Shown one piece after another: positions 8,966-17,812 of a stretch of DNA of 34,199 bases; the first letter of the stretch is position 1; every line of letters begins with the position of its first letter. Location of the stretch: assembly GCF_001641635.1 (NCBI RefSeq), contig NZ_LUUB01000093.1, forward strand, positions 1 through 34,199, written 5' to 3'. Source of the stretch: Bradyrhizobium centrolobii (GTDB lineage: Bacteria; Pseudomonadota; Alphaproteobacteria; Rhizobiales; Xanthobacteraceae). Both the position numbers and the translations under genes were made by a program. Under the pieces are notes generated by a model. The model did not search any database and was not told the DNA's origin. It saw only the letters and a program-made list of their open reading frames with translations.

Positions 8966-9334
8966 ATGAATCCGTTTGCCAAAACCAGAATCGTTCTAAT
9001 TGTCATGCTCGCCTCGACACTGACTTGCAGGGCGGATACGGCCAGCAAGCGCGATCGAGAACAGACGTCAAAGAACGCCGTATACGAGTATGGTCCGCGC
9101 GGCCCCGATCGCTCCTACCAATCGGGGCCTCATACGCGCATCTATGTCAGCAAGCGTTCATGGCTCGATGGAGGGACCGAGGTGCTCCCGGGCGAGCGCA
9201 AGTTCAGCGACTATGCCTTTCCGCCGGGCGTCTCGTTCGCCCGCGAGAACAACAACCGGCCGCTCGATCGCCAGCCCCTGAGCCCTGCCTCGGATCTCGG
9301 CGGATTTCCGCAGAGAATTCCGCTCTCCTGGTAG
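8966..9334 (+). CDS. small secreted hypothetical protein, 122 aa
   Basis: ATG 8966 opens a good signal peptide (MNPFAKTRIVLIVMLAS, with a cleavage-like TCRA near residue 23); an in-frame ATG at 8942 is the alternative. The mature part is rich in Arg, Gly and Pro and contains GPHTRIYVSKRSWLDGGTEV and KFSDYAFPPG. I associate this pattern with uncharacterised periplasmic proteins common in Bradyrhizobium. No function is known to me. It lies upstream of the efflux operon on the same strand but about 200 bases away, so co-transcription is uncertain. Confidence 0.65.
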   Translation: MNPFAKTRIVLIVMLASTLTCRADTASKRDREQTSKNAVYEYGPRGPDRSYQSGPHTRIYVSKRSWLDGGTEVLPGERKFSDYAFPPGVSFARENNNRPLDRQPLSPASDLGGFPQRIPLSW

Positions 9335-9382
9335 GCAGCTGACCATGATCCTCCTGGCCTCTTCGGACGCCGAGACGTCGCG

Positions 9383-9408
9383 TTACATCTGTTTACATTC
9401 AGCAACAT
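9383..9408 (+). promoter_or_regulatory. three TTACAT-like repeats with 10-base period
   Basis: TTACAT at 9383-9388, TTACAT at 9393-9398 and CAACAT at 9403-9408 are exactly 10 bases apart, so they face the same side of the helix. Direct repeats with this period are the usual binding pattern of OmpR/PhoB-type response regulators. The operon starting about 130 bases downstream encodes such a regulator, so this is a candidate operator for autoregulation. Confidence 0.5.
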
Positions 9409-9538
9409 TCTGCCTGCCGAAACGCCACGATCGCCCGGCTAGTGACGGCGACCTGGCTCGCAGCGCGGCCGGCTCCCTTGGGAGTACAACCAGCGCTTCC
9501 CTCCTCCTGGAAGGTCAGGTCAACGGATTTCAGTCGGG

Positions 9539-11101
9539 TTGATGTCGTCAAAATTATTCGCTGCCTTGCCTCTGGCATCTGCAAAGGAGAGCCATCATCG
9601 GACGTCCTGCCCGTTCTGCCTCATCCTGTCGCGCGTCGGATCGTTCTGCCTCATGCTGACGGTCGGCGGCCTATTGACCGGCTGTGCGGTCGGTCCGGAC
9701 TATGCCGGCCCGCCCACGCCGAATCTGCCTTCGCAGTGGAGCACCAAGACTGCGTCCCGCCACGACACCGGACGGCTGGATCGGTGGTGGCTGCGCCTGC
9801 GTGATCCCTTGCTCAGCTGGCTCATCGAACAGGCCGTCGAGGCGAACCCGAGCGTTGCAAAGGCGAAAGCCGTCGTGCGCGAGGCGCGCGCCACGCTGCA
9901 ACAGACCACGGCGGGGCTGTTCCCCTCGGTCAGCGGCACGGCCTCGGTGACCAACAACAAGACGAGTGCGGGCTCCGCTTCAGTCCTCGTCGATAGTGCC
10001 CCCTACACGCTGCACCAGGCGAGCTTCGATTCGAGCTGGGAGCTCGATCTGTTCGGCGGCACGCAGCGCGGCATCGAGGCGGCATTGCGCGCCGAGCAAT
10101 CGGCCGCAGAGGACCTGCGCGACAGCCTCGTCACGCTCATCGGCGACGTCGCCGCCTATTACGTGGAGGCCCGCGGCTATCAGGCCCGGATCGCGCTGGC
10201 AGAGCGGACAGCCGCCTCACAGCGCGACACCGAGCGGCTCACCCGCTCGAAGTATGAGGCCGGCAGCGCCACCGCCGTGGACCTGGCCAAAGCAACCGCT
10301 CAGGCGGCGAGCACGGAGGCGAACATTCCCACCTATCAGGCCGCGCTCGCTGCCGACGTTCACCGGCTCGGAATTCTGCGCGGACGCCCGCCTGACGGCG
10401 TCGCCTCCATGCTCGCGCAGTCCGCGCCGGTGCCCGCACCGCGCATGCCATTGCCGGCGGGCATACCGGCCGATCTCCTCACCAGTCGTCCCGACGTGGC
10501 GAGCGCAGAGCGCAAGCTTGCACAGGCCACGGCCAAGATCGGCCAGGCCGAAGCCGACCGCTACCCGGCCGTCTCCTTGACCGGCTCGGTGGGGACCTCC
10601 GCCTTGCGCACCGGCGATCTCGCCAAATATTCCAGCGTCAGCTGGTCGGTCGGGCCTTCGGTCACGGTGCCGGTCTTTGATGCCGGCAAGCGCCATGCGG
10701 CCGTCAGGATTGCGGAGGCACAACGGGATCAGGCCTTCGCCACGTTCCATGCAACGCTGCTCACCGCGTTGGAGGACGTCGAGAACGCGCTGGTCTCGCT
10801 CGCGCGCGAACGCATCCGCGCCACCAAGCTCACCGAGGCGGCGAAGAACTACCGCGAGGCGGCGCGGCTGTCACGCTCGCTGTTCGAGAGCGGCAGCGCG
10901 AGCTTCATCGACGTGCTCGACGCCGAGCGCTCGCTCTATTCGGCCGAGGACTCGCTCATTCAAAGCAAGGTCTCGGCGGCCAAGGACTACATCGCGCTGG
11001 CGAAAGCCCTTGGCGGCGGCTGGGTCGATCCGATCGACGTGTCGACGCCGATCATCGTCGACGTAAACACGGGACCCCACTTGCGGGAGGCGCTCAAGTG
11101 A
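9539..11101 (+). CDS. NodT-family outer-membrane efflux lipoprotein
   Basis: A TolC-like channel that would carry substrates of the MacAB-type pump across the outer membrane. A lipobox, LLTGC, ends at Cys49 (from the TTG start at 9539) and is followed by the family's AVGPDYAGP opening. The body shows the two long helical-hairpin repeats typical of the family, such as YEAGSATAVDLAKATAQAAS and FESGSASFIDVLDAERSLYS. The start is uncertain: TTG 9539, ATG 9542 or a later codon nearer the lipoprotein signal (for example ATG 9653) are possible. The stop overlaps the GTG of the next gene (GTGA), indicating translational coupling. Confidence 0.85.
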   Translation: MMSSKLFAALPLASAKESHHRTSCPFCLILSRVGSFCLMLTVGGLLTGCAVGPDYAGPPTPNLPSQWSTKTASRHDTGRLDRWWLRLRDPLLSWLIEQAVEANPSVAKAKAVVREARATLQQTTAGLFPSVSGTASVTNNKTSAGSASVLVDSAPYTLHQASFDSSWELDLFGGTQRGIEAALRAEQSAAEDLRDSLVTLIGDVAAYYVEARGYQARIALAERTAASQRDTERLTRSKYEAGSATAVDLAKATAQAASTEANIPTYQAALAADVHRLGILRGRPPDGVASMLAQSAPVPAPRMPLPAGIPADLLTSRPDVASAERKLAQATAKIGQAEADRYPAVSLTGSVGTSALRTGDLAKYSSVSWSVGPSVTVPVFDAGKRHAAVRIAEAQRDQAFATFHATLLTALEDVENALVSLARERIRATKLTEAAKNYREAARLSRSLFESGSASFIDVLDAERSLYSAEDSLIQSKVSAAKDYIALAKALGGGWVDPIDVSTPIIVDVNTGPHLREALK

Positions 11102-12324
11102 CGGGCCTCATCACCGCAAAGCGCCTGAAGATCACCGCCGCCCTGCTCGCCGCAGCGGTGACGGGGGTCGTCGCGGCCGCGCATTTCCCGGGAACGTCGG
11201 GCAAGACGCAGTCCTACATCACCGCACCGGTCACAGTCAGCGACCTGCGCGAGGAGGTGCTTGCGAGCGGTACGCTCAAGCCGGCACGGCTGACGGCCGT
11301 TGGTGCGCAGGTCTCGGGGCGGATCACCGCGCTCAACGTCAAGGTTGGTGACACCGTCAAGGCGGGCGACGTCATCGCCCAGATCGACCCCGTCACCAAG
11401 CAGAACGACCTGCGCAACTCTGAAGCGTCGCTGAAGAATTACCGCGCGCAGAAGCTGGAGAAGGAGGCGACGCTGACGTTGGCCGAGGCGAATCTGACGC
11501 GCCAGCAGGCGACGTTTGTGCAGCGTGCCACCTCTCGAAGTGATTTCGACAACGCGGAGGCAACCGTGCGGCAGACTCGCGCCCAAATCACCGCGCTGGA
11601 GGCGCTGATCGTGGGAGCCGAAGCGAGCGTGGAGACGGCCAGGGTCAATCTCGAATACACCCGCATCACCGCCCCGATCGATGGCACGGTTCTCGCTACC
11701 GTGGTGCAGGAGGGCCAGACGGTGAATGCCGTTCAGTCCGCACCAACCATCGTCGTGCTCGGCCAGCTCGACACAATGACGGTCAGGGCGGAAATCTCCG
11801 AGGCCGACATCGTCAAGGTCAGGGCGGGACAACCACTCTACTTCACCATTCTCGGCGACCAGGATCATCGCTACGAGGCGCACCTGGAGCAGATCGAGCC
11901 GGCGCCCGAGTCCATCAAGAACGACGCGAGCTTCTCCTCGACCACCACGTCGACCTCGAGCACGACTTCGTCGAGCTCCAGCAGCACGGCGATCTACTAT
12001 ATCGGTGTGTTCAAGGTGCCGAACCCCGATCTTTCGCTGCGGACCTACATGACGGCCGAGGTGCACATCGTCACCGGTCAAGCCAGCCGCGTGAAGACCA
12101 TTCCAGCGCTTGCGGTGACGCGGCGACCCGACGGCCGCAGCACTGTCCGCGTCGCCAGCGCGTCCGGAGAGATTCAGGAGCGCGAGGTCAAGGTCGGTCT
12201 CAGCGATCGCACAACTGTCGAGATCAGGTCCGGCCTGGAGGAAGGCGAACGGGTCGTCACCGGAGAGGCGAACGAGGCGCAGACGGCATCGCGGGGCATT
12301 CCGGGCCCGCCGATGGGGCCGTAG
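11098..12324 (+). CDS. macA: MacA-like periplasmic adaptor (membrane fusion protein)
   Basis: A 408-aa adaptor linking an inner-membrane ABC pump to the outer-membrane channel. An N-terminal membrane anchor (about residues 8-28) is followed by the first lipoyl half (GRITALNVKVGDTVKAGDVI), a helical hairpin with about 70 residues of coiled-coil character, the second lipoyl half (APIDGTVLATVVQEGQTV) and beta-barrel domains. Near residues 279-300 there is a Ser/Thr-only stretch (TTTSTSSTTSSSSSS) within the barrel part. The start is GTG 11098, overlapping the previous stop by four bases. The stop is followed after one base by the ATG of the macB-like gene, so the three genes are one operon. Confidence 0.88.
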   Translation: MTGLITAKRLKITAALLAAAVTGVVAAAHFPGTSGKTQSYITAPVTVSDLREEVLASGTLKPARLTAVGAQVSGRITALNVKVGDTVKAGDVIAQIDPVTKQNDLRNSEASLKNYRAQKLEKEATLTLAEANLTRQQATFVQRATSRSDFDNAEATVRQTRAQITALEALIVGAEASVETARVNLEYTRITAPIDGTVLATVVQEGQTVNAVQSAPTIVVLGQLDTMTVRAEISEADIVKVRAGQPLYFTILGDQDHRYEAHLEQIEPAPESIKNDASFSSTTTSTSSTTSSSSSSTAIYYIGVFKVPNPDLSLRTYMTAEVHIVTGQASRVKTIPALAVTRRPDGRSTVRVASASGEIQEREVKVGLSDRTTVEIRSGLEEGERVVTGEANEAQTASRGIPGPPMGP

Positions 12325-12325
12325 C

Positions 12326-14287
12326 ATGACCGATCCGATCATTGCGCTCGATGCCGTCCGCCGGGAATTCGCGGCCGGCGACACCACGGTGGTCGCGCTC
12401 GACGATCTCTCCTTGAGCATCCAACCAGGCGAGATGGTCGCGATCATCGGCTCGTCCGGTTCGGGCAAATCGACCCTGCTCAACATCCTTGGCTGCCTGG
12501 ATCGCCCGACGTCCGGAGCCTATCGCGTCGCCGGCAAGAACGTCTCAGAGCTCGACGCGGACGCGCTGGCGGCGCTGCGCCGCGAGCACTTTGGTTTCAT
12601 TTTTCAACGCTACCATCTGCTGGGCGATCTGACAGCCGCCGAGAACGTTGAGATTCCCGCGATCTATGCCGGGATGAAGGCGCGCGAGCGTCGCACGCGC
12701 GCAGATCGGCTTCTCGCGCGGCTCGGCGTGAACGAACGAAGTGGTCATCGCCCGAACCAGCTTTCCGGCGGCCAGCAGCAGCGTGTCTCGATCGCTCGGG
12801 CGCTGATCAACGGCGCCGAGGTCATCCTGGCCGACGAGCCGACCGGTGCGCTCGATCGGCGCAGCGGCGACGAAGTGCTGAGGATATTGGCCGAGCTGCA
12901 CCACGAAGGGCGAACGATCATCATCGTCACCCACGATTCCGACGTCGCCGCGCGGGCCGAGCGCATCATCGAGCTGCGCGACGGCAAGATCGTCTCGGAC
13001 CGCCGCACCGGGCCGACGGACACATCGGGTTCGCCCGAGCGGAGCGCGCGGGCCTCCTGGGACAGCGGCCTCAGTTGGTCCGGCGCATTGCGGCGCCTGC
13101 GCGAGGCCGCGCAGATGGCGCTGGTCTCGATGGCCGCGCACCGGCTGCGCGCATTCCTGACGATGCTCGGCATCATCATCGGCATCGCCGCGGTGTCGTC
13201 CGTCGTCGCGCTCGGCAATGCGTCCCAGCGCAAGGTCCTGTCCGACATCTCGAGCCTCGGCACCAACACGATCGAGGTCTTTCCCGGCAAGGATTTTGGC
13301 GACGCGCGCGCCGGCAAAATCAAGACGCTGGTCCTCGACGACGCCCGTGCCCTGGGCCGGCAAAGCTTCATCGCCGGTGTGACGCCGACGGTCTCGACCA
13401 GCACCACGGTCCGATACCGCGGCACTGAATCCAACGTGCTGGTCAATGGTGTCGGCGAGAGCTATTTCCAGGTGAAGGGCGCCAAGCTCGCGAAAGGTCG
13501 TCTGTTCGATACCGACGCGGTGCGCAACATCGAACGGCAGGTCGTCATCGACGACAATACCCGCAAGACGTTCTTCGCCGATGACCAGACCGCCGGCATC
13601 GGCCGCGTCATCTGGCTCGGCAAGGTGCCCTGCCGCATCGTCGGCGTGATCGCCCAGCAGCAGGGCGGGTTTGGCTCGAACCAGAACCTGTCGGTCTATC
13701 TCCCCTACACCACCGTGCAGGCCCAGTTCACCGGCGATCGCGCGCTTCGCAGCGTGCTGCTTCGGATCAGCGACGAAATCTCGACGACGCTGGCGCAGGA
13801 CGCCGTCACCACGCTGCTGACGCAGCGCCACAACACCAAGGATTTCGTCATTCTCAACACCGACGACATCCGCCGCACCATCACCAGCACGACGCAGACC
13901 CTGGCCTTCCTCGTTGCGGCGATCGCGGTCATCTCCCTGGTCGTCGGCGGGATCGGCGTGATGAACATCATGCTGGTGTCCGTCTCCGAGCGGATCAGCG
14001 AGATCGGTGTCCGGATGGCGGTCGGTGCCCGGCGCGGCGATATCCTCCAGCAATTCCTGGTGGAGGCAACGCTGATCTCCTCCATCGCCGGCATCGCAGG
14101 CATTCTCGTCGCGATCCTCCTTGGCGCAGCGATCAACCTCGCGATGCCGGGCTTTCAGGTCACCTATTCATCCTTCTCGATCGGAGCAGCCTTCCTGACC
14201 TCCACCGGGATCGGCGTCGCTTTCGGCTATTTCCCCGCGCGCCGCGCGGCATTCCTCGATCCCGTGGTGGCATTGACCCGTGACTGA
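12326..14287 (+). CDS. macB: MacB-like ABC transporter, fused ATPase and permease
   Basis: A 653-aa type VII ABC pump (mechanotransmission family) that exports macrolides, peptides, lipoproteins or other compounds with MacA and a TolC-like channel. The N-terminal ATPase has Walker A GSSGSGKST (residues 42-50), signature LSGGQQQRV (~146-154), Walker B VILADEPTGALD (~165-176) and the switch histidine in IVTHD. Membrane segment 1 (~276-299) is followed by a large periplasmic domain, then three membrane segments near 525-552, 586-608 and 617-640, and the family ending FPARRAAFLDPVVAL. All motifs are intact. The substrate cannot be told from sequence. Confidence 0.92.
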   Translation: MTDPIIALDAVRREFAAGDTTVVALDDLSLSIQPGEMVAIIGSSGSGKSTLLNILGCLDRPTSGAYRVAGKNVSELDADALAALRREHFGFIFQRYHLLGDLTAAENVEIPAIYAGMKARERRTRADRLLARLGVNERSGHRPNQLSGGQQQRVSIARALINGAEVILADEPTGALDRRSGDEVLRILAELHHEGRTIIIVTHDSDVAARAERIIELRDGKIVSDRRTGPTDTSGSPERSARASWDSGLSWSGALRRLREAAQMALVSMAAHRLRAFLTMLGIIIGIAAVSSVVALGNASQRKVLSDISSLGTNTIEVFPGKDFGDARAGKIKTLVLDDARALGRQSFIAGVTPTVSTSTTVRYRGTESNVLVNGVGESYFQVKGAKLAKGRLFDTDAVRNIERQVVIDDNTRKTFFADDQTAGIGRVIWLGKVPCRIVGVIAQQQGGFGSNQNLSVYLPYTTVQAQFTGDRALRSVLLRISDEISTTLAQDAVTTLLTQRHNTKDFVILNTDDIRRTITSTTQTLAFLVAAIAVISLVVGGIGVMNIMLVSVSERISEIGVRMAVGARRGDILQQFLVEATLISSIAGIAGILVAILLGAAINLAMPGFQVTYSSFSIGAAFLTSTGIGVAFGYFPARRAAFLDPVVALTRD

Positions 14288-14302
14288 ACGTAGGATTGCA
14301 CC

Positions 14303-15091
14303 ATGACCGTAGTTTCCCGGGCACGACATTCGCCCGCAATTCGAGCACCGATCGACGATCCGAAATTGATCCACCTCATGGCCAACGGCACGCATAACAT
14401 CTTGATCGTCGAGGACGATCTACAGACCAAGGACCTCATCGCACGCTATCTGCGCGAGCACGCATTCGCGGTCGGCGCGGTCACAAACGGGCGCGAGATG
14501 GACCGTTACCTCTCACAGAACCGGGTCGACCTGATCGTGCTCGATCTGATGCTGCCAGGAGAGGACGGCCTGAGCCTCTGCCGCCGCCTGCGCGTGGAGT
14601 CCACGACGCCGATCATCATTCTCACCGCGAAGGGCGAGGATCTCGACCGCATCCTCGGGCTCGAGATGGGTGCCGACGACTACCTGCCGAAACCATTCAA
14701 CCCGCGCGAGCTGCTCGCCAGGATCAACGCGGTGTTGCGCCGGCAGTCGGGCGGGCCCGCGGCGGGGCCGACCGCGACGCGCCTCAAGTTCCGCGGTTGG
14801 TCGATCGACCTCCGGATGCGCGAATTGCGCGATCCCGAGGGTGCGCAGGTGCCGCTGACGAGCGCGGAATTCGATCTGCTGCAAGCCTTCTGCGAACGGC
14901 CCGGCCGGATCCTCAACCGCGACAACCTCTTGAGCATGACGCGCGGCCGGCCCGGCGGCGCCTTCGGCCGCAGCATCGACGTGCTGGTGAGCCGGCTGCG
15001 CCGCAAGCTCGACAGGAGCGAAGGCACCTCCATGATCCGGACCGTGCGGACCGGCGGCTATATCTTCACGCCGGACGTGGAGCAGCCGTGA
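14303..15091 (+). CDS. OmpR/PhoB-family response regulator
   Basis: A two-component regulator, 262 aa from ATG 14303 (TAGGA lies 8 bases upstream; ATG 14378 is an alternative start closer to the receiver domain). The receiver domain shows the acidic pair in ILIVEDD (E37-D39), phospho-acceptor Asp81 in LIVLDLMLPG, Thr109 and Lys130. A C-terminal winged helix follows (VPLTSAEFDLLQAF ... SIDVLVSRLRRKL ... IRTVRTGGYIF). It sits 16 bases after the pump gene and overlaps the kinase start by four bases. It probably controls the efflux operon, perhaps through the phased repeats at 9383-9408 (inference). Confidence 0.9.
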   Translation: MTVVSRARHSPAIRAPIDDPKLIHLMANGTHNILIVEDDLQTKDLIARYLREHAFAVGAVTNGREMDRYLSQNRVDLIVLDLMLPGEDGLSLCRRLRVESTTPIIILTAKGEDLDRILGLEMGADDYLPKPFNPRELLARINAVLRRQSGGPAAGPTATRLKFRGWSIDLRMRELRDPEGAQVPLTSAEFDLLQAFCERPGRILNRDNLLSMTRGRPGGAFGRSIDVLVSRLRRKLDRSEGTSMIRTVRTGGYIFTPDVEQP

Positions 15092-16388
15092 ACCGCGTGG
15101 CCAACATCGTCGCGCTCTTCAGCCTCAGGCGGATCAGCGGCCAGATCGCGGCCTTGATCCTGGTCTCGCTCGTCCTGATCCATGTCCTGATCGCCGGATT
15201 TTTCCTGCTCAACCGGCCGATGCTGTTGACGAACCGGCCCATGGAGCAATTCGAGCTGGCGGCGCGGATCATGGCTACCACGCCGCGATCCCAGCGCGGT
15301 TTCGTTCTGCAAAACATCGACCGCACCTTTCCCGCGCTGAAGCTGCAATTGAGAGAGGGCAGCCCGGGTTCTGCGCCACCGCCCGGCCTGAGCCTCAATA
15401 CCGTGCCTTCACCACTCGACGGTCAGGTCGATATCCTGCGAGGCGCCTCGTCGGAGGACGATCGGGTGTGGTACTACCTGCCCAACGACGAGATACTCGA
15501 GGGTCCATCGGATTCCCCGAGCTGCCGCCATTCGTCAGCGGCCTGTGGACGAGCACGCTGCTGTTCCTCATCGCAAGCGTTACGCTTCTCGGCGTATGGG
15601 CCGGCCGCGCGCTCAGCTCCGCCTTCGCGCGCGCGGCAGAAGATTTCAGCCTGAGCCGCTCTTCCGCGCCGCTACCCGAGACCGGACCTGAGGAGATCCG
15701 CTCGACGGCCAAGGCGCTGAACCGGATGCGCGAACGCATCACCACGCTGATGAACGACAGGACGCGGATGCTCGCAGCCATCAGCCACGATCTGCGGACC
15801 CCCATCACGCGGCTGCGGCTGCGCTCGGAATATATCGACGACCCGACGCAGCGCGCACAGACATTGCACGATCTCAACCAGATGCAGTCGATGCTCGAGT
15901 CCGTCCTGTCGTTGCTGCGCAGCGAGAGCGCCGTCAAGCCGACACTGGTGGATCTTGCGGCACTGCTCCAGATGGTCTGCGAGCAGTTTTCCGATTGCGG
16001 GCATGCGGTGACCTATCGGGGGCCGGCCCGGGCCGCGGTCACCGTGCGGCCGGATGAGATCATCCGTGCGGTCGGAAACCTCGTCGAGAATGCAACGCGG
16101 TTCGGGACCGAGGTGACCGTCGCACTGTCGCTTGCCGGCGACCAGATCGTCGTCGAGGTCTGCGACAACGGCCCGGGAATCCCGGACGATAAGAAGGCGG
16201 CGATGTTGGAGCCCTTCGTGCGGGGCGAAGAAGCCCGCACCATGGACGACACCGCCGGGTTCGGGCTGGGCCTCTCGATCGCGCAGGCGGTCGCGACCGC
16301 TCATGGCGGATTACTGCTGCTGCTCGACAACGAGCCCAGAGGACTTCGCGCCCGCCTGCTGCTTTCGAACGCCGGCCAGGGCAGCTAA
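15088..16388 (+). pseudogene. sensor histidine kinase with a frameshift before the second membrane segment
   Basis: Partner kinase of the upstream regulator. Translation would begin at GTG 15088 (GTGA overlap). Membrane segment 1 is AALILVSLVLIHVLIAGFFL, followed by a periplasmic domain. Near 15508-15512 the frame changes: VWYYLPNDEILEG lies in one frame and IGFPELPPFVSGLW in the next. The second frame then runs uninterrupted to 16388 with membrane segment 2 (TLLFLIASVTLLGVWAG), a HAMP-like linker, the H-box AAISHDLRTPITRLRL, N-box NLVENATRFG, G1 box CDNGPGIPDD and G2 box GFGLGLSIAQAVATAHGG. If real, the frameshift splits sensing from catalysis; a sequencing error cannot be excluded. Confidence 0.82.
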
Positions 16389-16512
16389 CCTGCCTTGCAG
16401 CTCGACGATTGCATTTCCTGCCAGATGGCCTTCAGACGGGGCAGGTTCTGGTTATTCTCCTTGCCGCTTCCGGAGTTGGAATTCGGATCGCCTTCGGTCT
16501 GACGATGGTGCC

Positions 16513-16530
16513 CGGCAGCAGGAGCTGCCG
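16513..16530 (+). terminator. short GC-rich hairpin downstream of the kinase gene
   Basis: CGGCAGC (16513-16519) pairs with GCTGCCG (16524-16530) around a 4-base loop, 125 bases after the kinase stop. There is no T-run, so terminator activity is uncertain. Confidence 0.3.
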
Positions 16531-16569
16531 ACATCACTGACTGATCTTCCCATCCGAAAGGAGACGAGA

Positions 16570-16728
16570 ATGAAGTCCGATATGGCAGCCTATGGTGTGA
16601 CTGAATTAACTCCCGAAGAAGCGTTTACAACTTCGAGAGGATGGTTGGGCGGTTGCGGGAGTATTAAGTGGGCTAGCAGCGGCCATTGCAGCTGGAGGCT
16701 TTCTCCCTTGACCTCCATACATGCGTGA
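16570..16728 (+). pseudogene. bacteriocin-like leader peptide gene with a frameshift
   Basis: A strong ribosome binding site (AAAGGAG) precedes ATG 16570. The first 27 residues, MKSDMAAYGVTELTPEEAFT and onward through TSRGWLG, look like a double-glycine-type leader (the ELTPEE motif; RG stands where GG is expected). In the same frame the peptide ends at 16728 as 52 aa with an unremarkable tail. In the +1 frame from 16652 the sequence instead reads VAGVLSGLAAAIAAGGFLP and stops at 16711. This is a hydrophobic, Gly/Ala-rich core typical of small pore-forming bacteriocins. One extra G near 16650-16652 would explain the break. No transporter or immunity gene specific to it was seen, although a MacB-type exporter lies upstream. 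The bacteriocin reading is inference. Confidence 0.45.
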
Positions 16729-16861
16729 AACCACGAAAGTCGAATGTGGCCTCCTGGCCATCGCGGGATGACGCCCACCCGGGGCCTTTGAACCGGAGGT
16801 CTACGAAGCGGGTTTTGGTCGGATGGAGTTTGAGCCCATACCGACCGAGCCACCCGTATAC
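16711..16861 (-). pseudogene. fragment of a group II intron reverse transcriptase/maturase
   Basis: The minus strand encodes a short piece, GWLGRYGLKLHPTKTRFVDL followed after a few residues by ATFDFRGFTHVW. This matches the region after the YADD box in bacterial group II intron reverse transcriptases (the 'GL.LHP.KTR' and 'F.FLGFTH' motifs). Catalytic and maturase parts are missing on both sides. It is unrelated in detail to the intact maturase at 31460-32788, so it marks a separate, older intron. Confidence 0.65.
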
Positions 16862-16975
16862 GATAGCCCGCGCTTGCACGCTCTCTAGCCTCTGGCAGCC
16901 TGCGCGCGGGCACAAGCCACACTGCCTCGGCGATAATAGAGTTTAAGCCCATACGAACCGAGCCGTTCGTATATC
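16826..16975. repeat. diverged direct repeat pair, 113 bases apart
   Basis: The segment at 16826-16862 (gagtttgagcccatac...) recurs with changes at 16939-16975 (gagtttaagcccatac...). On the minus strand both encode versions of 'Y.GLK.' from the reverse transcriptase fragment, so part of that fragment seems to have been duplicated before decay. The second copy contains the inverted repeat TACGAAC-N6-GTTCGTA (16952-16971). Confidence 0.5.
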
Positions 16976-17154
16976 GGTACCCGGGATGCTCGGTGGACGT
17001 GTCAAGGAGCCGAACGTGACGCGTTCAGTGACATGCCCCATTAGCTCGGCTTGCACGCGTCGCTGGAAAACGCAAAGGAAAGCGCAAGTTGACGTGAAGA
17101 GCTTGCATGCTCTCAAGTTCTGCAGCCCGCGCGCGGGACACAAGCAACACAGCC
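16872..17154. repeat. second diverged direct repeat pair, 229 bases apart
   Basis: The segment at 16872-16926 (gcttgcacgctctct ... gcgcgcgggcacaag) recurs at 17101-17154 (gcttgcatgctctca ... gcgcgcgggacacaag) with scattered differences. Together with the pair at 16826 and 16939 this suggests an old segmental duplication around the intron fragment. Confidence 0.5.
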
Positions 17155-17812
17155 ATCGTGAGCCTCGACAGTGCGATTGAGGATAAGGCAATCAGCCAGG
17201 AGACTTTCGACCGCTTATCGCACGCGGAGCGCCAAGGTACATTCAACCGTCCCAATGACATTACGGATCGCCCCTTCTTCACGGGACTGGACTTGCACGA
17301 TCTACTCGTTGCCGCTCTCTCGACGCACCTTGCGTTGCCTCCTGGCGTCGGTTTTGTCACGTCCGAGACACGATCACGTTCGGCCGAACTGCCGCCGCGC
17401 TCACAGTCAAGCCATTAAATAATTACAGAGCAACCTTTCTAAAGCCGTTGCCGGGGAGCGGGCATGACTCTTGAGCTTCTCTCTTTGAGCGGCCGCAGGA
17501 CCAGGACTTCGTTTAGGTCATGAACGGTGACGGAAGGGTCAAGCCATGGATTGTCTGGACGTTCTTCGGACGAGCATCGAGAAAAAGGAGCTGCCAGCCT
17601 ATGTCTATGGCTATCCTTCGAAGCGGGCATACAGAGCTTTTCCGCCCCCCTTCGTCTAGCTGATGTTGCTGAGCAGGCTAGTTGCTCAGGCATCGCCAAG
17701 GGACCCGCGAATTGGTCGGGTTCACCTAGGCGATCGCAAAACAGTTGCAGCTGGCTTAGATCAGGCGTTCCTCTCAACATCGCGCATTGGCGGAGGCGGG
17801 ACATTTATCTCG
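17155..17812. other. no gene recognised
   Basis: Open frames here (for example plus strand 17107-17418, 103 aa) have neither recognisable domains nor a clear ribosome binding site. I see no supported gene before the oleate hydratase stop at 17813. Confidence 0.4.

Noticed and set aside
9539..9554. FixK-like TTGA...TCAA at the NodT-family gene start
   Set aside because: The spacer is five bases instead of six, and it overlaps the candidate start codon.
10987..12486. 499-aa open frame on the minus strand
   Set aside because: Antisense to the macA- and macB-like genes; no recognisable protein features.
12545..14053. 502-aa open frame on the minus strand
   Set aside because: Antisense to macB; composition is Asp/Arg/Gly-rich as in shadow frames.
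17107..17418. 103-aa open frame on the plus strand
   Set aside because: No ribosome binding site and no recognisable domain; its start overlaps the decayed repeat region.
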